Below are positions 36,849 through 45,819 of a DNA stretch of 64,000 bases, piece after piece; positions within the stretch are counted from its first letter, which is position 1, and each line of letters starts with the position of its first letter. The notes under the pieces were generated by a model. The model did not search any database. It saw only the letters and a list, made by a program, of their open reading frames with translations, and was not told the origin of the DNA. A program made the position numbers and the translations under genes. This DNA comes from Castellaniella ginsengisoli (GTDB taxonomy: Bacteria > Pseudomonadota > Gammaproteobacteria > Burkholderiales > Burkholderiaceae_B), in the NCBI RefSeq assembly GCF_039523235.1, contig NZ_BAAAEX010000006.1, one strand, 5' to 3'.

Positions 36849-39035
36849 TCAGATCTCCTGGGGATCGATTTCGATCCCCCAGTGCTGGACGACGCCCCGG
36901 GCCAGTTCGTCCAGCCCGGGCAGCAGCGCCCGCAACAGCCGGTGCAGCGCGCCTCGGCCATCCGATTCGAACAGGAGCTGGGCGCGCTCGACGCGGGCCA
37001 CGCGCACGATGCGCAGCGGCACGGGGTCATGCACCCGCACGCCGGCGGCCTCGGGCAAGGCCCGCGCCCGAGCGCGGGCGGCCTCGAGAAAATCGAGCGC
37101 ATCGCGCACCCGGTCCGCCTGCGCGGTCAGCAGCGCCTGGCTGGAAAACGGCGGCAGGCCGAGATCCCTGCGCTCTTCGAGGCAATGAGCGGCAAAGCGC
37201 TGATAGTCGTGACGCAGCAACGCCTGATAGACCGCCTGGTCGGGGTAATCGGTCTGCACCATCACTTCGGCGCCGCCCTGGCGCCGCCCGGCCCGGCCGG
37301 CCACCTGCATCAGTTGCGCGAACAGCCGTTCGGGCGCGCGGAAGTCCTGCGAAAACAGCATCGCATCGGCATTGAGCACGCCCACCAGCCCCAGGCGCGC
37401 GAAATCATGCCCCTTAGACACCATCTGCGTGCCGACCAGGATATCGGCCTCGCCGGCATGCGCCCGGGCAAACAAGGCCTCAGCGCTGCCTTTCAGGCGG
37501 GTGGCGTCGGCATCGATGCGCAGGACGCGCGCGCCGGGAAAGCGCTCCGCCAAGAACTCCTCGACCCGCTGCGTACCGCGCCCCATGGGCTGGATGTCGG
37601 GATCGCCGCATTCGGGGCAGGCGCGCGGCACCGGCATGGCGTCGCCGCAATGGTGGCATTGCAGCACGTGCCGCCCCCCCGGGCGATGCAGCACCATGTG
37701 CGCCGTGCAGCGCCGGCACTGGCTGACCCAGGCGCAGGATGCGCAGCGCAGCACCGGCGCATAACCGCGCCGGTTGATGAACACCAGGCTCTGCCCGCCT
37801 TGCGCCAGCCGGGCTTCCAGCGCATCCAGCAACTGGGGCGTGAACCCTTGCTCCAGCCGGGCGCGGCGCGTATCCACCAGGCGGATTTCCGGCAGCGGCT
37901 GAGCCTGGGCGCGCTCCGGCAACGACAGCAGCCGGTAGCCGCCCTCCTGCGCGTGACGCCAGGTTTCCAGGGACGGCGTGGCCGATCCCAGCACCACCGG
38001 GATCTTCAGGTCGTGCCCGCGCCAGACCGCCAGATCGCGCGCCGAATAGCGCAGCCCGTCCTGCTGCTTGTAGGACGCGTCGTGCTCTTCATCGACTACG
38101 ATCAGACCCAGGCGCGGCAGGGGGGTGAACAGGGCCAGGCGGGTGCCCAGCAGAATGTCGGCCTGCCCGCGCGACGCCCGCAGCCAGGCACGCAGGCGGT
38201 CGCCCTCGGACAGGCGGCTGTGGATCACCGCCAGCCGGTCGCCCAGGCGCGCACGCACGCTGTGCTCCAACTGAGGCGTCAGATTGATTTCCGGCACCAG
38301 CAACAGCACCTGCCGCCCCGCCGCCCGCACCCGCCGCGCCAGGCGCAGATAGAGCTCGGTCTTGCCGCTGCCGGTCACGCCGTGCAACAACGCCACGCCG
38401 CTGCCGGCCGCCAGCAGGTCTTGCAAGCCTTCCAGGGCGCAGGCCTGGGCAGCGGTCAGGACAGGCCCCTCGCCATCCCGCGCCGGATCGGGCGCCGGGC
38501 ACGCGGCGGCGTTCTCGCCGGCCGCCGCATCGACGGCCCCGGCGTCGGCACCGCCCTTGCGCTTGCGCGCGGCGCGCGACGTGCCGGGCCGCCGGTCGGC
38601 CCGGCACACCGGACCGCCCGCCGAGCGCGCACCGGTATAGGCGCCGGGCCGGCGCAACGACGGCGGCAGCACCGGCAGCAGCACTTCGCCCAGGGGCCGG
38701 TGGTAGTAGTGCGCCGCGAATTCCGCCAGGCGCAGCCAATCGGCCGGCATGGGCGGCACATCATCGAGCACCGCCTCGATCGGCCGGACGCGCTCCGCCG
38801 CCACGCCGGGCGCATCGCGCACGGCCCATACCATGCCCACCATGGCGCGGCGGCCGAACATCACCCGCACGCGCACCCCCGGCGGCACGGGCCGGTCGTG
38901 GGAATAATCGAACAAGCCCGGCAAGGGCACGTCCAGCGCCACGGCCAAGTAGACCCTGGACGCCACTGCGGAGACTGTTTCGGCGGCCGGCGCCGGCGTG
39001 CCGGACGCCGCGCCTGTGGCGCGTTTCAGCGGCAC
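36849..39035 (-). CDS. priA: Primosomal helicase PriA
   Basis: PriA is the 728-residue 3'-5' helicase that reloads the replisome at stalled forks. It has an N-terminal 3'BD (VALDVPLPGLFDYSHD), Walker A TGSGKTELYLR near 240, DEEHD box VVDEEHDASYKQQDG, RRGYAP and the zinc-binding cysteines (CASCAW, CRRCTAH, CHHCGDAM, CPECGDPD at about 430-480). QMVSKGHDFARLGLVG and AGRAGRRQGGAEV follow. An Ala/Arg-rich insert of ~60 residues precedes the helicase core. The start is GTG 39035 with GGAGGGG just upstream. Two DnaA boxes lie 34-54 bases before the start. Confidence 0.95.
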   Translation of the reverse strand: MPLKRATGAASGTPAPAAETVSAVASRVYLAVALDVPLPGLFDYSHDRPVPPGVRVRVMFGRRAMVGMVWAVRDAPGVAAERVRPIEAVLDDVPPMPADWLRLAEFAAHYYHRPLGEVLLPVLPPSLRRPGAYTGARSAGGPVCRADRRPGTSRAARKRKGGADAGAVDAAAGENAAACPAPDPARDGEGPVLTAAQACALEGLQDLLAAGSGVALLHGVTGSGKTELYLRLARRVRAAGRQVLLLVPEINLTPQLEHSVRARLGDRLAVIHSRLSEGDRLRAWLRASRGQADILLGTRLALFTPLPRLGLIVVDEEHDASYKQQDGLRYSARDLAVWRGHDLKIPVVLGSATPSLETWRHAQEGGYRLLSLPERAQAQPLPEIRLVDTRRARLEQGFTPQLLDALEARLAQGGQSLVFINRRGYAPVLRCASCAWVSQCRRCTAHMVLHRPGGRHVLQCHHCGDAMPVPRACPECGDPDIQPMGRGTQRVEEFLAERFPGARVLRIDADATRLKGSAEALFARAHAGEADILVGTQMVSKGHDFARLGLVGVLNADAMLFSQDFRAPERLFAQLMQVAGRAGRRQGGAEVMVQTDYPDQAVYQALLRHDYQRFAAHCLEERRDLGLPPFSSQALLTAQADRVRDALDFLEAARARARALPEAAGVRVHDPVPLRIVRVARVERAQLLFESDGRGALHRLLRALLPGLDELARGVVQHWGIEIDPQEI

Positions 39036-39068
39036 AGCCCCTCCGCCGCCGCTCCGATGCGCACAGCT

Positions 39069-39089
39069 TGTGGATAACTTTGTGGAGAA
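39069..39089 (-). promoter_or_regulatory. Pair of DnaA boxes upstream of priA
   Basis: Read on the minus strand, TTATCCACA (39069-39077) is a perfect DnaA box. TTCTCCACA (39081-39089) differs at one base. They are in the same orientation, 12 bases apart, immediately before priA and beside an AT-rich stretch (about 39145-39270). The finding suggests DnaA control or titration; a role as an origin is not supported by the gene context. Confidence 0.6.
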
Positions 39090-39242
39090 TCGCCGTTCAA
39101 AGGGGTCGACACCAAGCCGCTCAAATGGTCAAGTGCTTTCAGAATCCGCACGAAAGACAAATTTATATAATAAAAACAATGACTTATATAGTATATCGAG
39201 AATCGGCCTTCAATGATCAGCGTAAACCCTGATTCTTGATTT

Positions 39243-39262
39243 TTTTGTGCATAAGCACAAAA
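39243..39262. repeat. Perfect AT-rich palindrome between hemE and priA
   Basis: TTTTGTGC-ATAA-GCACAAAA is a perfect 8-bp inverted repeat flanked by T and A runs. It lies 59 bases downstream of hemE and within the AT-rich gap before priA (39036-39320). It lacks the GC stem plus T-run order of a standard terminator for either strand, so it could be an operator or a weak terminator. Confidence 0.5.
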
Positions 39263-39320
39263 TCCCGAAGCCCGCATCACCCGTGGCTTTGCACTTCAAA
39301 CAGGCGGTACCGCGCCGTTT

Positions 39321-40400
39321 TCAGGCACTGGATGCTTCATGATACGCGCGGCTGGCGGCGTGCACTTCGTCCACCAGAACCGAAACAGCCTCCGGCGGCG
39401 TGAACTGGGAAATCCCGTGACCCAGATTGAAGACATGGCCGCCCGCCCCGACCCGGCCGAAGTCGGCCAGCACCCGGCGAACCTCGGCGCGGATGGCCGC
39501 CTCGCCGCCAAACAGCGTCATGGGATCCAGGTTTCCCTGCAGGGCGACCCGGTCTCCGACCCGGCGGCGGGCGGCGGCCAGATTGGCGGTCCAGTCCAAC
39601 CCCACCGCGTCGCAGCCCGTGGCGGCGATGTCCTCGATCCACTGCCCTCCGCCCTTGGTGAAGACGATGACCGGCACGCGCCGGCCGTCGCGTTCACGCA
39701 CCAGGCCATCCAGCACCTGGCGGGTGTAGGCCAGGGAAAATTGCTGGAACAGGCCGTCGGCCAGCACGCCGCCCCAGCTATCGAACAGCATCACGGCCTG
39801 GGCGCCGGCCTGGATCTGCGCGTTCAGGTAGGTCTGCACCGCCTGGGCATTGACCGAAAGGATGCGGTGCAGCAAATCGGGCCGCTGATACAGCAGCGTC
39901 TTGATCTGCCGGTAGTCGGCACTGCCCGAACCCTCGACCATATAACAGGCCAGCGTCCAGGGACTGCCGGAAAACCCAATCAGCGGCACCGCGCCGGCCA
40001 GTTCGCGACGGATCAGCGACACCGCATCGAACACGTAGCGCAGGCGGTCCATATCCGGCACCCGCAGGGCCTGGATCGCGGCTTCATCGCGCAGGGGGCG
40101 CTCGAAGCGCGGCCCCTCGCCGGCGACGAACTGCAGTCCCAGCCCCATCGCATCGGGCACCGTCAGGATGTCGGAAAACAAAATGGCGGCGTCCAGATCG
40201 AAACGCCGCAGCGGCTGCAGCGTGACCTCACAGGCGTAGTCCGGGTTCTGGGCCAGCCCCATGAAAGACCCGGCCTGCGCCCGGGTCTGGTTGTATTCGG
40301 GCAGATAGCGTCCGGCCTGGCGCATCATCCACAGCGGGGTGTAGGCCACGGGTTCGCGCATCAAGGCGCGCAGGAAAGTGTCGTTTTTCAGTTCAGGCAC
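39321..40400 (-). CDS. hemE: Uroporphyrinogen decarboxylase HemE
   Basis: HemE decarboxylates uroporphyrinogen III to coproporphyrinogen III in haem synthesis. The 359-residue protein has both family signatures: PLWMMRQAGRYLPEYNQTRA near residue 25 and GFSGSPWTLACYMVEG near 145. The catalytic Asp lies in ILFSDILTVPDAMGL. The start is GTG 40400, with AGGA 6 bases upstream, giving PELKNDTFLRAL as the usual N-terminus. A TAAAAT hexamer (minus strand, 40489-40494) may be its -10. Confidence 0.95.
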   Translation of the reverse strand: MPELKNDTFLRALMREPVAYTPLWMMRQAGRYLPEYNQTRAQAGSFMGLAQNPDYACEVTLQPLRRFDLDAAILFSDILTVPDAMGLGLQFVAGEGPRFERPLRDEAAIQALRVPDMDRLRYVFDAVSLIRRELAGAVPLIGFSGSPWTLACYMVEGSGSADYRQIKTLLYQRPDLLHRILSVNAQAVQTYLNAQIQAGAQAVMLFDSWGGVLADGLFQQFSLAYTRQVLDGLVRERDGRRVPVIVFTKGGGQWIEDIAATGCDAVGLDWTANLAAARRRVGDRVALQGNLDPMTLFGGEAAIRAEVRRVLADFGRVGAGGHVFNLGHGISQFTPPEAVSVLVDEVHAASRAYHEASSA

Positions 40401-40814
40401 AGCGGATCCTAGGAGAACGGCGCAGGATCCGATGGTGCGAGCGCCCACCACGGATCCGGGAAGTCGTCCGTGCGGGGACGTTGCCTCGATTTTACCCGGC
40501 CTGTGGAATCGGGGGCGGTCCCGTTTGAACCGGCGCAGATCCCCACCCATGCGACGCTCCGATGGAGGCCCCCCAACCTTCTTGGCCTGTGGCCGGATTT
40601 CTCATAGAACATCGATTAAATGTAAATTTATTTCACTTAATTTATCAAATTAATTTAGCGAGGATTAGCGCACAAATAGCGCTTAATTCACAACAGAAAG
40701 CGACGAAATTGCCGATATAATTTCTTAATGCTAATTATTAATATGTATATAAAATATTTATCATATATACACAGATTGAAATATATGCAATTACCTTTCC
40801 TTCGAACAAAGGCT
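40401..40814. other. Divergent intergenic region, strongly AT-rich on the esterase side
   Basis: The 414-bp gap holds the hemE promoter on the minus strand. From about 40600 to 40800 it becomes unusually AT-rich against the GC-rich chromosome (runs such as TAAATTTATTTCACTTAATTT). TATAAT at 40716-40721 is a likely -10 for the esterase gene. I see no further gene in it. Such AT-rich leaders often attract nucleoid proteins such as H-NS/MvaT (inference). Confidence 0.5.
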
Positions 40815-42833
40815 ATGAAACATCACATCCTGAGCTCCCTGGTCCTGTCCGTCGCTTCCACGCTGCCCTGCGCCGCTCACGCCTACTCGAATATCTATTT
40901 TTTTGGCGACAGCCTGTCTGATGCGGGCGCCTTCGGCGGCATCGGCGGGCTGCCTGCCAATACGCGCTGGACCACGAACTACGGCACGATCTGGACCGAG
41001 GCGCTGGCTGCCCGGTTCGGCTTGACTACCCGTCCGAACAATCCTCTTAACCCCCATGTCGCGGCGGGCGGCAATAACTATGCCCAGGGAAGCGCCCAGG
41101 CGCATCCTACGGAAGAAATCCGACAGCCCGTCGGCCCGGACGGCGGCGCTGGCGATGAGGCCCTTTACGTCGTCAACCTGAAGGAACAGGTGGACACGTA
41201 CTTGGGACAACACCCTCAAGCCGATGCCAAGGCCTTGTATTCCGTATGGATTGGAGGAAACGATGTCATCGCGGCGGCCAACCGGATCGATGAGGCCCCC
41301 GATATTCTGATGGGCGCGGCCGGGAATACAGTCAATGTCGTCAATACACTGAAAGCGGCCGGCGCGCAAACCATCTTGCTGCCGAACCTGCCGGACGTCG
41401 ACTCCGCCCCGCTGGCCATCTTCGCCGCCATCCAAAAATCTGTCCCCGACGAGGCGGACATTGCGACGGCCTGGGATGCCGCCTTGAACAACCTGGCCGC
41501 AGTCAATGGCGCTTATGACCGCGCCGCCATCAAACAGGCGCTGGAGGCGGCCGAGGCCGCCTCTGGGCAGCCCCCCGGCACATTCTCCGAAGCCTATGAC
41601 CAGATCGCGCCCGGTCTGCAGCAATTGGCCTCCGGTTATAACCAGCTTGTGGACACAGGGCTGACGACGTCCGGGCAAACCCACGGCATCATCCGCGCAG
41701 ACATCAAAGGCCTGTTCCGGGAAGTGCTTGCCAACCCCGCCGTCTATGGCTTCACGAATGTCATGGGCGCCGCGTGCGCCGGCAACGCCCTGTACTGCGT
41801 CGATCCAGGCGGCGACAAGGCCGGTTACCTCTTCACCGACCAGATGCATCCCACTCCGGCCGCCCACTCGCTCATCGCGGACTACATCACCGGCTTGCTG
41901 CAGGCCCCCTATTTCGCCGCTGGCCTGCCCGACGGCGGGTTGAACAACGCTTTCCAGTTGAATGCCACGCTCAATAGCCGCCTCGCGGCTTTGCGCGCAC
42001 AGCCGCGCCCGGCCGGCACCACCAGTCTGTTCGTCCAGGGCGCCTATGGCGATGCGGGCACCCCCCTTTCCGGTACCCGGGCCCACGGACAGCTCTATAC
42101 CCTGGGCATCGATTTTCAGTCTAGCGAAGCGCTCGCCGTCGGCCTGGCCGTCTCACGCCAACTGGGGGATACTGACATGGGCAGCCGCGGCACGCCCGGC
42201 AGTGTCAAGGACCGCAGCACGCTCTTGAGCGCCTACGCCAGCTATGCCTCCGACAATTTCTGGGCCGCCGGTACAGTGCATGCGGGCAGCGGAGAGCTCC
42301 AAACCCGCCGCAAGGTCGCACTGGGACAGCACACCTTGACCATGAAAGGCAGCCCTAACCAGCGTCAATACGGCCTGGGCCTGCACGGCGGCTACAACGC
42401 CGCCTTCGGGCAGATCAAAGCCGGGCCGGTGATCGGCCTGGATTACGCGCGTGTCAGGGTGTCTCATTTCACGGAAGAAGGGACCCTCAGCAGCCGCATG
42501 TGGTTTTCGGACCAGAAGGTTGAGTCTTTGATCGGGCGTTTCGGCGCGCAGGCGCACATGGACATCGCGGGCCGTTACACCCCTTATGCCAAAGTCGTAT
42601 TCGCCAACGAATTCAAGCGCGGCGACCGCACCATCACCAGCGGTGTCGCCTCTACGATGGGCGATTGGACGACACGCCTGGACGCCCCCGACAGCAACTG
42701 GGTGGAATGGACCGCCGGCCTCACGGCCGGCCTGAGCAAGTCCGTTTCCATCCAGGGGCAAATATCCACCACCACGGGACGCGCCGGCGGCAATCAGACG
42801 GCGGGCAGCATCGGCCTGGCTGTCTCGTTCTGA
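40815..42833 (+). CDS. GDSL-family esterase autotransporter (EstA type)
   Basis: The 672-residue surface esterase is anchored by its own beta-barrel. The signal peptide MKHHILSSLVLSVASTLPCA ends at AHA (residue 23). The GDSL passenger has block I FFGDSLSDAG (catalytic Ser33), block II GGNNYAQG, block III IGGND (147-150) and block V DQMHPT (Asp342, His345). From about residue 400 to the end is an autotransporter barrel (alternating strands, terminal Phe in SIGLAVSF). AAAGG precedes ATG 40815; further upstream in-frame ATGs fall in the AT-rich leader. Related enzymes hydrolyse short esters or rhamnolipid/lipid substrates at the cell surface. Confidence 0.92.
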   Translation: MKHHILSSLVLSVASTLPCAAHAYSNIYFFGDSLSDAGAFGGIGGLPANTRWTTNYGTIWTEALAARFGLTTRPNNPLNPHVAAGGNNYAQGSAQAHPTEEIRQPVGPDGGAGDEALYVVNLKEQVDTYLGQHPQADAKALYSVWIGGNDVIAAANRIDEAPDILMGAAGNTVNVVNTLKAAGAQTILLPNLPDVDSAPLAIFAAIQKSVPDEADIATAWDAALNNLAAVNGAYDRAAIKQALEAAEAASGQPPGTFSEAYDQIAPGLQQLASGYNQLVDTGLTTSGQTHGIIRADIKGLFREVLANPAVYGFTNVMGAACAGNALYCVDPGGDKAGYLFTDQMHPTPAAHSLIADYITGLLQAPYFAAGLPDGGLNNAFQLNATLNSRLAALRAQPRPAGTTSLFVQGAYGDAGTPLSGTRAHGQLYTLGIDFQSSEALAVGLAVSRQLGDTDMGSRGTPGSVKDRSTLLSAYASYASDNFWAAGTVHAGSGELQTRRKVALGQHTLTMKGSPNQRQYGLGLHGGYNAAFGQIKAGPVIGLDYARVRVSHFTEEGTLSSRMWFSDQKVESLIGRFGAQAHMDIAGRYTPYAKVVFANEFKRGDRTITSGVASTMGDWTTRLDAPDSNWVEWTAGLTAGLSKSVSIQGQISTTTGRAGGNQTAGSIGLAVSF

Positions 42834-42838
42834 GGTTG

Positions 42839-43624
42839 TCACACATCGGTCCGGTAGGGCGCCGGGTCGATGTCGTGCTTGCGCATCAAGGCCCAGAACG
42901 CGCGGCGGTGCTTCTGGGCCATGCGCGCGGCCAACGTGATGTTGCCTCCGTGCCGGCCCAGTGCCGCGCGAATGTAGGCGCGCTCGAACCGGGCGACCAC
43001 CTGGCCTTTGGCGGCGCGGAAGGATTCCCGCGAGGTGGCCCGCTGCATGGCCAGGGCCACGGCGTAGGCCTCAAGTTCGTTGCCGGTGCGGTCGAGAATG
43101 GTGTCACAGAACGCGAGCTCGTCCTCGGTGGCGGGCGGCTCGGGCGCGCCGGCCGGGGACGGCCGGGAGCCCGCGGCGGCCCCCGGCGCCCCCGCCCCGT
43201 AGGCGGCCGCCGGCTCGGCCAGGCAGGCCGGCGCCAGGCGGTTCAACGCCTGGTCCAGCCGGGCGCGAAGTTCTTCCGGGCAAAAAGGCGGACGCACGAA
43301 ATCGGCCGCGCCCAGCGCCGTCAGATCGCCCACCGCCTGCGCCCGCAGCCCCACCGCGTAGACTAGCAGCACGGTCGGCGGGCGGCCCGCCAGGGCGGCC
43401 AGCGCCGTACGCCACTCGCGGATCGAGGATTCGTCCGCATACAGCAGCCCGGCATCATAGCGGCCCCGCGCCAGGGCCGGATCCGCCAGAGCCTCTTGCG
43501 CCGTGCCATGCGGATGAGGCGGCACGTGCAGCATCAGCCGCCCCCCCAGGTAAGGGCCGCGCAGGGCGGCCGCCCAGTCTTCCCTGCCCGGCGCCAGAAT
43601 CGCGCAATCCAGTCGTCCCCGCAT
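42839..43624 (-). CDS. Fis-type HTH regulator with degenerate receiver-like domain
   Basis: The 261-residue protein has an N-terminal CheY-like region (about residues 1-125) that appears to lack the complete phosphorylation residues, and an Ala/Pro-rich linker (~135-165). The C-terminal Fis-type HTH covers about 210-255 (FERAYIRAALGRHGGNITLA and RMAQKHRRAFWALMRKHDI). It lacks an AAA+ domain, so it is not a sigma-54 activator. The start at 43624 has AGGAG upstream. It lies directly downstream of the ddp operon on the same strand and could regulate it; this is inferred from position only. Confidence 0.78.
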   Translation of the reverse strand: MRGRLDCAILAPGREDWAAALRGPYLGGRLMLHVPPHPHGTAQEALADPALARGRYDAGLLYADESSIREWRTALAALAGRPPTVLLVYAVGLRAQAVGDLTALGAADFVRPPFCPEELRARLDQALNRLAPACLAEPAAAYGAGAPGAAAGSRPSPAGAPEPPATEDELAFCDTILDRTGNELEAYAVALAMQRATSRESFRAAKGQVVARFERAYIRAALGRHGGNITLAARMAQKHRRAFWALMRKHDIDPAPYRTDV

Positions 43625-43696
43625 TTCGCTTCTCCTGTTCATCGCGTAGGCACAGGATAGGAAAACCGCAGCGGGGCGAACAGTCGCAAAACTACG

Positions 43697-44728
43697 TCAG
43701 TGGCTTGCGCGCGCCATCACATGGCAGCGGTAGGCGTGCAGGGGGGCATCGGGACGGGCCAGCAGCGCCTGGGGCCGCTCGCAGCCCGCCGTCGCCCAGG
43801 GGCAGCGGCTGCGAAAGAAACAGCCTTGCGGCAGCACGACGTTGCCCGGCAATTCGGCGGGCTCGGCCAGCGGGGCCTCGGGCCAGGGCCGGTCCAGCCG
43901 GGGCACGGCATCGAGCAGCTCGCGCGTATAGGGATGACGCGGGGCCTGCAGCACCCAGGCGGCCGGGCCCTGCTCGACCACCTGGCCCAGGTACATCACC
44001 GCCACCCGGTCGCACAGGTGGCGCACGACCGACACATTATGCGAGATCAGCACATAGGTCAGGCCGTGCGCGCGGCGCAATTCCCGCAGCAGGTTCAGGA
44101 TCTGCGCCTGAACGGAAATATCCAGCGCGGAGGTCGGCTCGTCCAGCACGATCACATCCGGCGACGGCGCCAGCGCCCGGGCGATGGCGATCCGCTGGCG
44201 CTGACCCCCGGAAAATTCGTGGACATACCGGTCGAGATGCTCGGGCCGCAGGCCCACCTGCAAGGCCAGCGCATCGGCCCGCTTGCGCAAGTCCGCCTTG
44301 CCCGACGCCTGGCCGCCCGCGGCCACCAGCGGCTCGATGATCACCCGCCAGGCGGGCAGGCGCGGGTCGAGCGAAGACTGCGGATCCTGGAAAACGATCT
44401 GAACGTCGGACGGACGGCCATCGGCGCGCGGCAGCCTGCGCAGCTCGCCTTCGGTGGGCCGCACCAGGTTCATGAGCACCGCCGCCAGGGTGCTCTTGCC
44501 GCACCCGGATTCACCGACAATGCCGAAGGCTTCGCCGCGCCGCACCTGCAAGGTGACGCCGTTCAGGGCATGGGCGTGGCGCACGGCCCGGCCCCGCCAA
44601 TCGCGGGACAGCGGAAACCACACCCGGACATCCTGAAGCTCCAGCACGGCGGCCCCCGCGCCCGCGCCGCTTCCCGCCAGACCCGGGACAGGATCCAGGG
44701 GGGTCACAGGGACGGTCGGCGGCATCAT
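43697..44728 (-). CDS. ddpF: Dipeptide ABC transporter ATP-binding protein (DdpF/DppF type)
   Basis: The 343-residue second ATPase of a peptide importer has Walker A VGESGCGKST (71-80), signature FSGGQRQRIAIARAL and Walker B VIVLDEPTSALDISVQ. The oligopeptide/dipeptide C-terminal extension follows, with a cysteine cluster (CFFRSRCPWATAGCERP) seen as an Fe-S site in this family. The ATG overlaps the ddpD stop. It is the last gene of the transporter. Confidence 0.92.
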   Translation of the reverse strand: MMPPTVPVTPLDPVPGLAGSGAGAGAAVLELQDVRVWFPLSRDWRGRAVRHAHALNGVTLQVRRGEAFGIVGESGCGKSTLAAVLMNLVRPTEGELRRLPRADGRPSDVQIVFQDPQSSLDPRLPAWRVIIEPLVAAGGQASGKADLRKRADALALQVGLRPEHLDRYVHEFSGGQRQRIAIARALAPSPDVIVLDEPTSALDISVQAQILNLLRELRRAHGLTYVLISHNVSVVRHLCDRVAVMYLGQVVEQGPAAWVLQAPRHPYTRELLDAVPRLDRPWPEAPLAEPAELPGNVVLPQGCFFRSRCPWATAGCERPQALLARPDAPLHAYRCHVMARASH

Positions 44729-45741
44729 GCGTCTCCTTGGCCGTGCGCGGCGGATTCCGGAACCAAAGGATGCCAACAGGCCACCGCCGCGCCCGGCGCG
44801 GCATCGGCTGCGGGACGCAATCCGGGCGGCCGGCGGCAGGCCTCGTCGGCGAATGCGCAGCGGTCGAAGAACACGCAGCCCCGGGGCGGATGGCGCATGT
44901 CCGGCACCCGCCCCGGAATCGCGGCCAGGCCGGCGCCCGGCACGGCGCGCTCCGGCAGGCCGTCCAGCAGACCGCGCGTATAGGGATGGCGAGGCGCGCC
45001 CAGCACCTGGCCGGTCGGCCCCTGCTCGACCACGGTACCCGCATACATGACGTAGACCCGGTCGCAGAACTGCGACACCACCGCCATGTCGTGCGTGATG
45101 AACAGGATCGCGGCGCCGCGCTCGCGCGCCCGGTGGCGCAGCAACTGCAGCACCTGGCGCTGCACCGTCACGTCCAGCGCCGTGGTCGGCTCGTCGGCGA
45201 TCAGCAGCGCCGGATCGCAGGAGAACGCCATCGCGGTCATGACCCGCTGGCGCATGCCGCCCGACAGTTCGAAAGGGTAGGCCCGCAGCGTCCGGGCAGG
45301 ATCGGGGATCATCATGTCGCGCAGCAGCGCCCCGGCCCGCGCCAGAGCCTCGCGCCGGCCCAACCGGTGATGCGCGCGCAGCACGCCCGTCAATTGATCG
45401 CCGATGCGCCGGGTCGGGTTCAGGGCGGTCATCGGCTCCTGGAAGATCATCGCCGCGCGATGGCCGCGCCATTGCCGCATGCGCGCCTCGGGCGCCGCCA
45501 GCACGTCCTCGCCGCACAAGCTCAGGCTGCCGGCCGTGATCCGATGGCCGCCCGGCGGCAGCAGCCGCAACGCCGCCATGGCCGTCACCGACTTGCCCGA
45601 ACCCGATTCACCCACCACGCCGACGATCTCGCCCGGCATGACGTGCAGGCTGATGCCCGCCAGCGCCCGGACCGCCCCGCCGAATACGGGGAACTCCAGC
45701 GACAGGTCGCGGATCTCCAAAACAGGGCCCGGCGCGCTCAT
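44725..45741 (-). CDS. ddpD: Dipeptide ABC transporter ATP-binding protein (DdpD/DppD type)
   Basis: The 338-residue first ATPase has Walker A GVVGESGSGKS (41-51), PMTALNPTRRIGDQL typical of peptide transporters, signature LSGGMRQRVMTAMAF and Walker B LLIADEPTTALDVTVQ. The C-terminal extension carries a cysteine cluster (CVFFDRCAFADEACRRP). It is preceded by a 67-bp junction made of a partial duplication plus hairpin (45726-45819). Confidence 0.92.
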   Translation of the reverse strand: MSAPGPVLEIRDLSLEFPVFGGAVRALAGISLHVMPGEIVGVVGESGSGKSVTAMAALRLLPPGGHRITAGSLSLCGEDVLAAPEARMRQWRGHRAAMIFQEPMTALNPTRRIGDQLTGVLRAHHRLGRREALARAGALLRDMMIPDPARTLRAYPFELSGGMRQRVMTAMAFSCDPALLIADEPTTALDVTVQRQVLQLLRHRARERGAAILFITHDMAVVSQFCDRVYVMYAGTVVEQGPTGQVLGAPRHPYTRGLLDGLPERAVPGAGLAAIPGRVPDMRHPPRGCVFFDRCAFADEACRRPPGLRPAADAAPGAAVACWHPLVPESAAHGQGDA

Positions 45742-45819
45742 GCCGCCCCCTTGGCGCTGCGCGCCGTCCCCCCAAGGGGGAATGAGCGCTTGGGGCGGCC
45801 CGGCACGCTCATGCCGCCC
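45726..45819. repeat. Duplicated junction with hairpin between ddpC and ddpD
   Basis: A 23-bp block, GGCCCGGCRCGCTCATGCCGCCC, occurs at 45726-45748 and again at 45797-45819 with one mismatch (R). Between the copies lies the inverted repeat CCCCCTTGG...CCAAGGGGG. A related copy (GCCCCCTGGGGACGGCCCGGCGCGTTCAT) sits at the ddpB-ddpA junction, about 47668-47696. The pattern resembles interspersed intergenic repeats common in Burkholderiales genomes. Confidence 0.7.

Noticed and set aside
35457..39077. Forward open frame of about 1,200 codons across rep and priA
   Set aside because: Antisense to two helicases with intact motifs; no recognisable domain of its own.
39036..39320. Chromosomal replication origin
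   Set aside because: Two DnaA boxes and an AT-rich tract are present, but there is no dnaA, dnaN, rpmH or parAB context and too few boxes for oriC.
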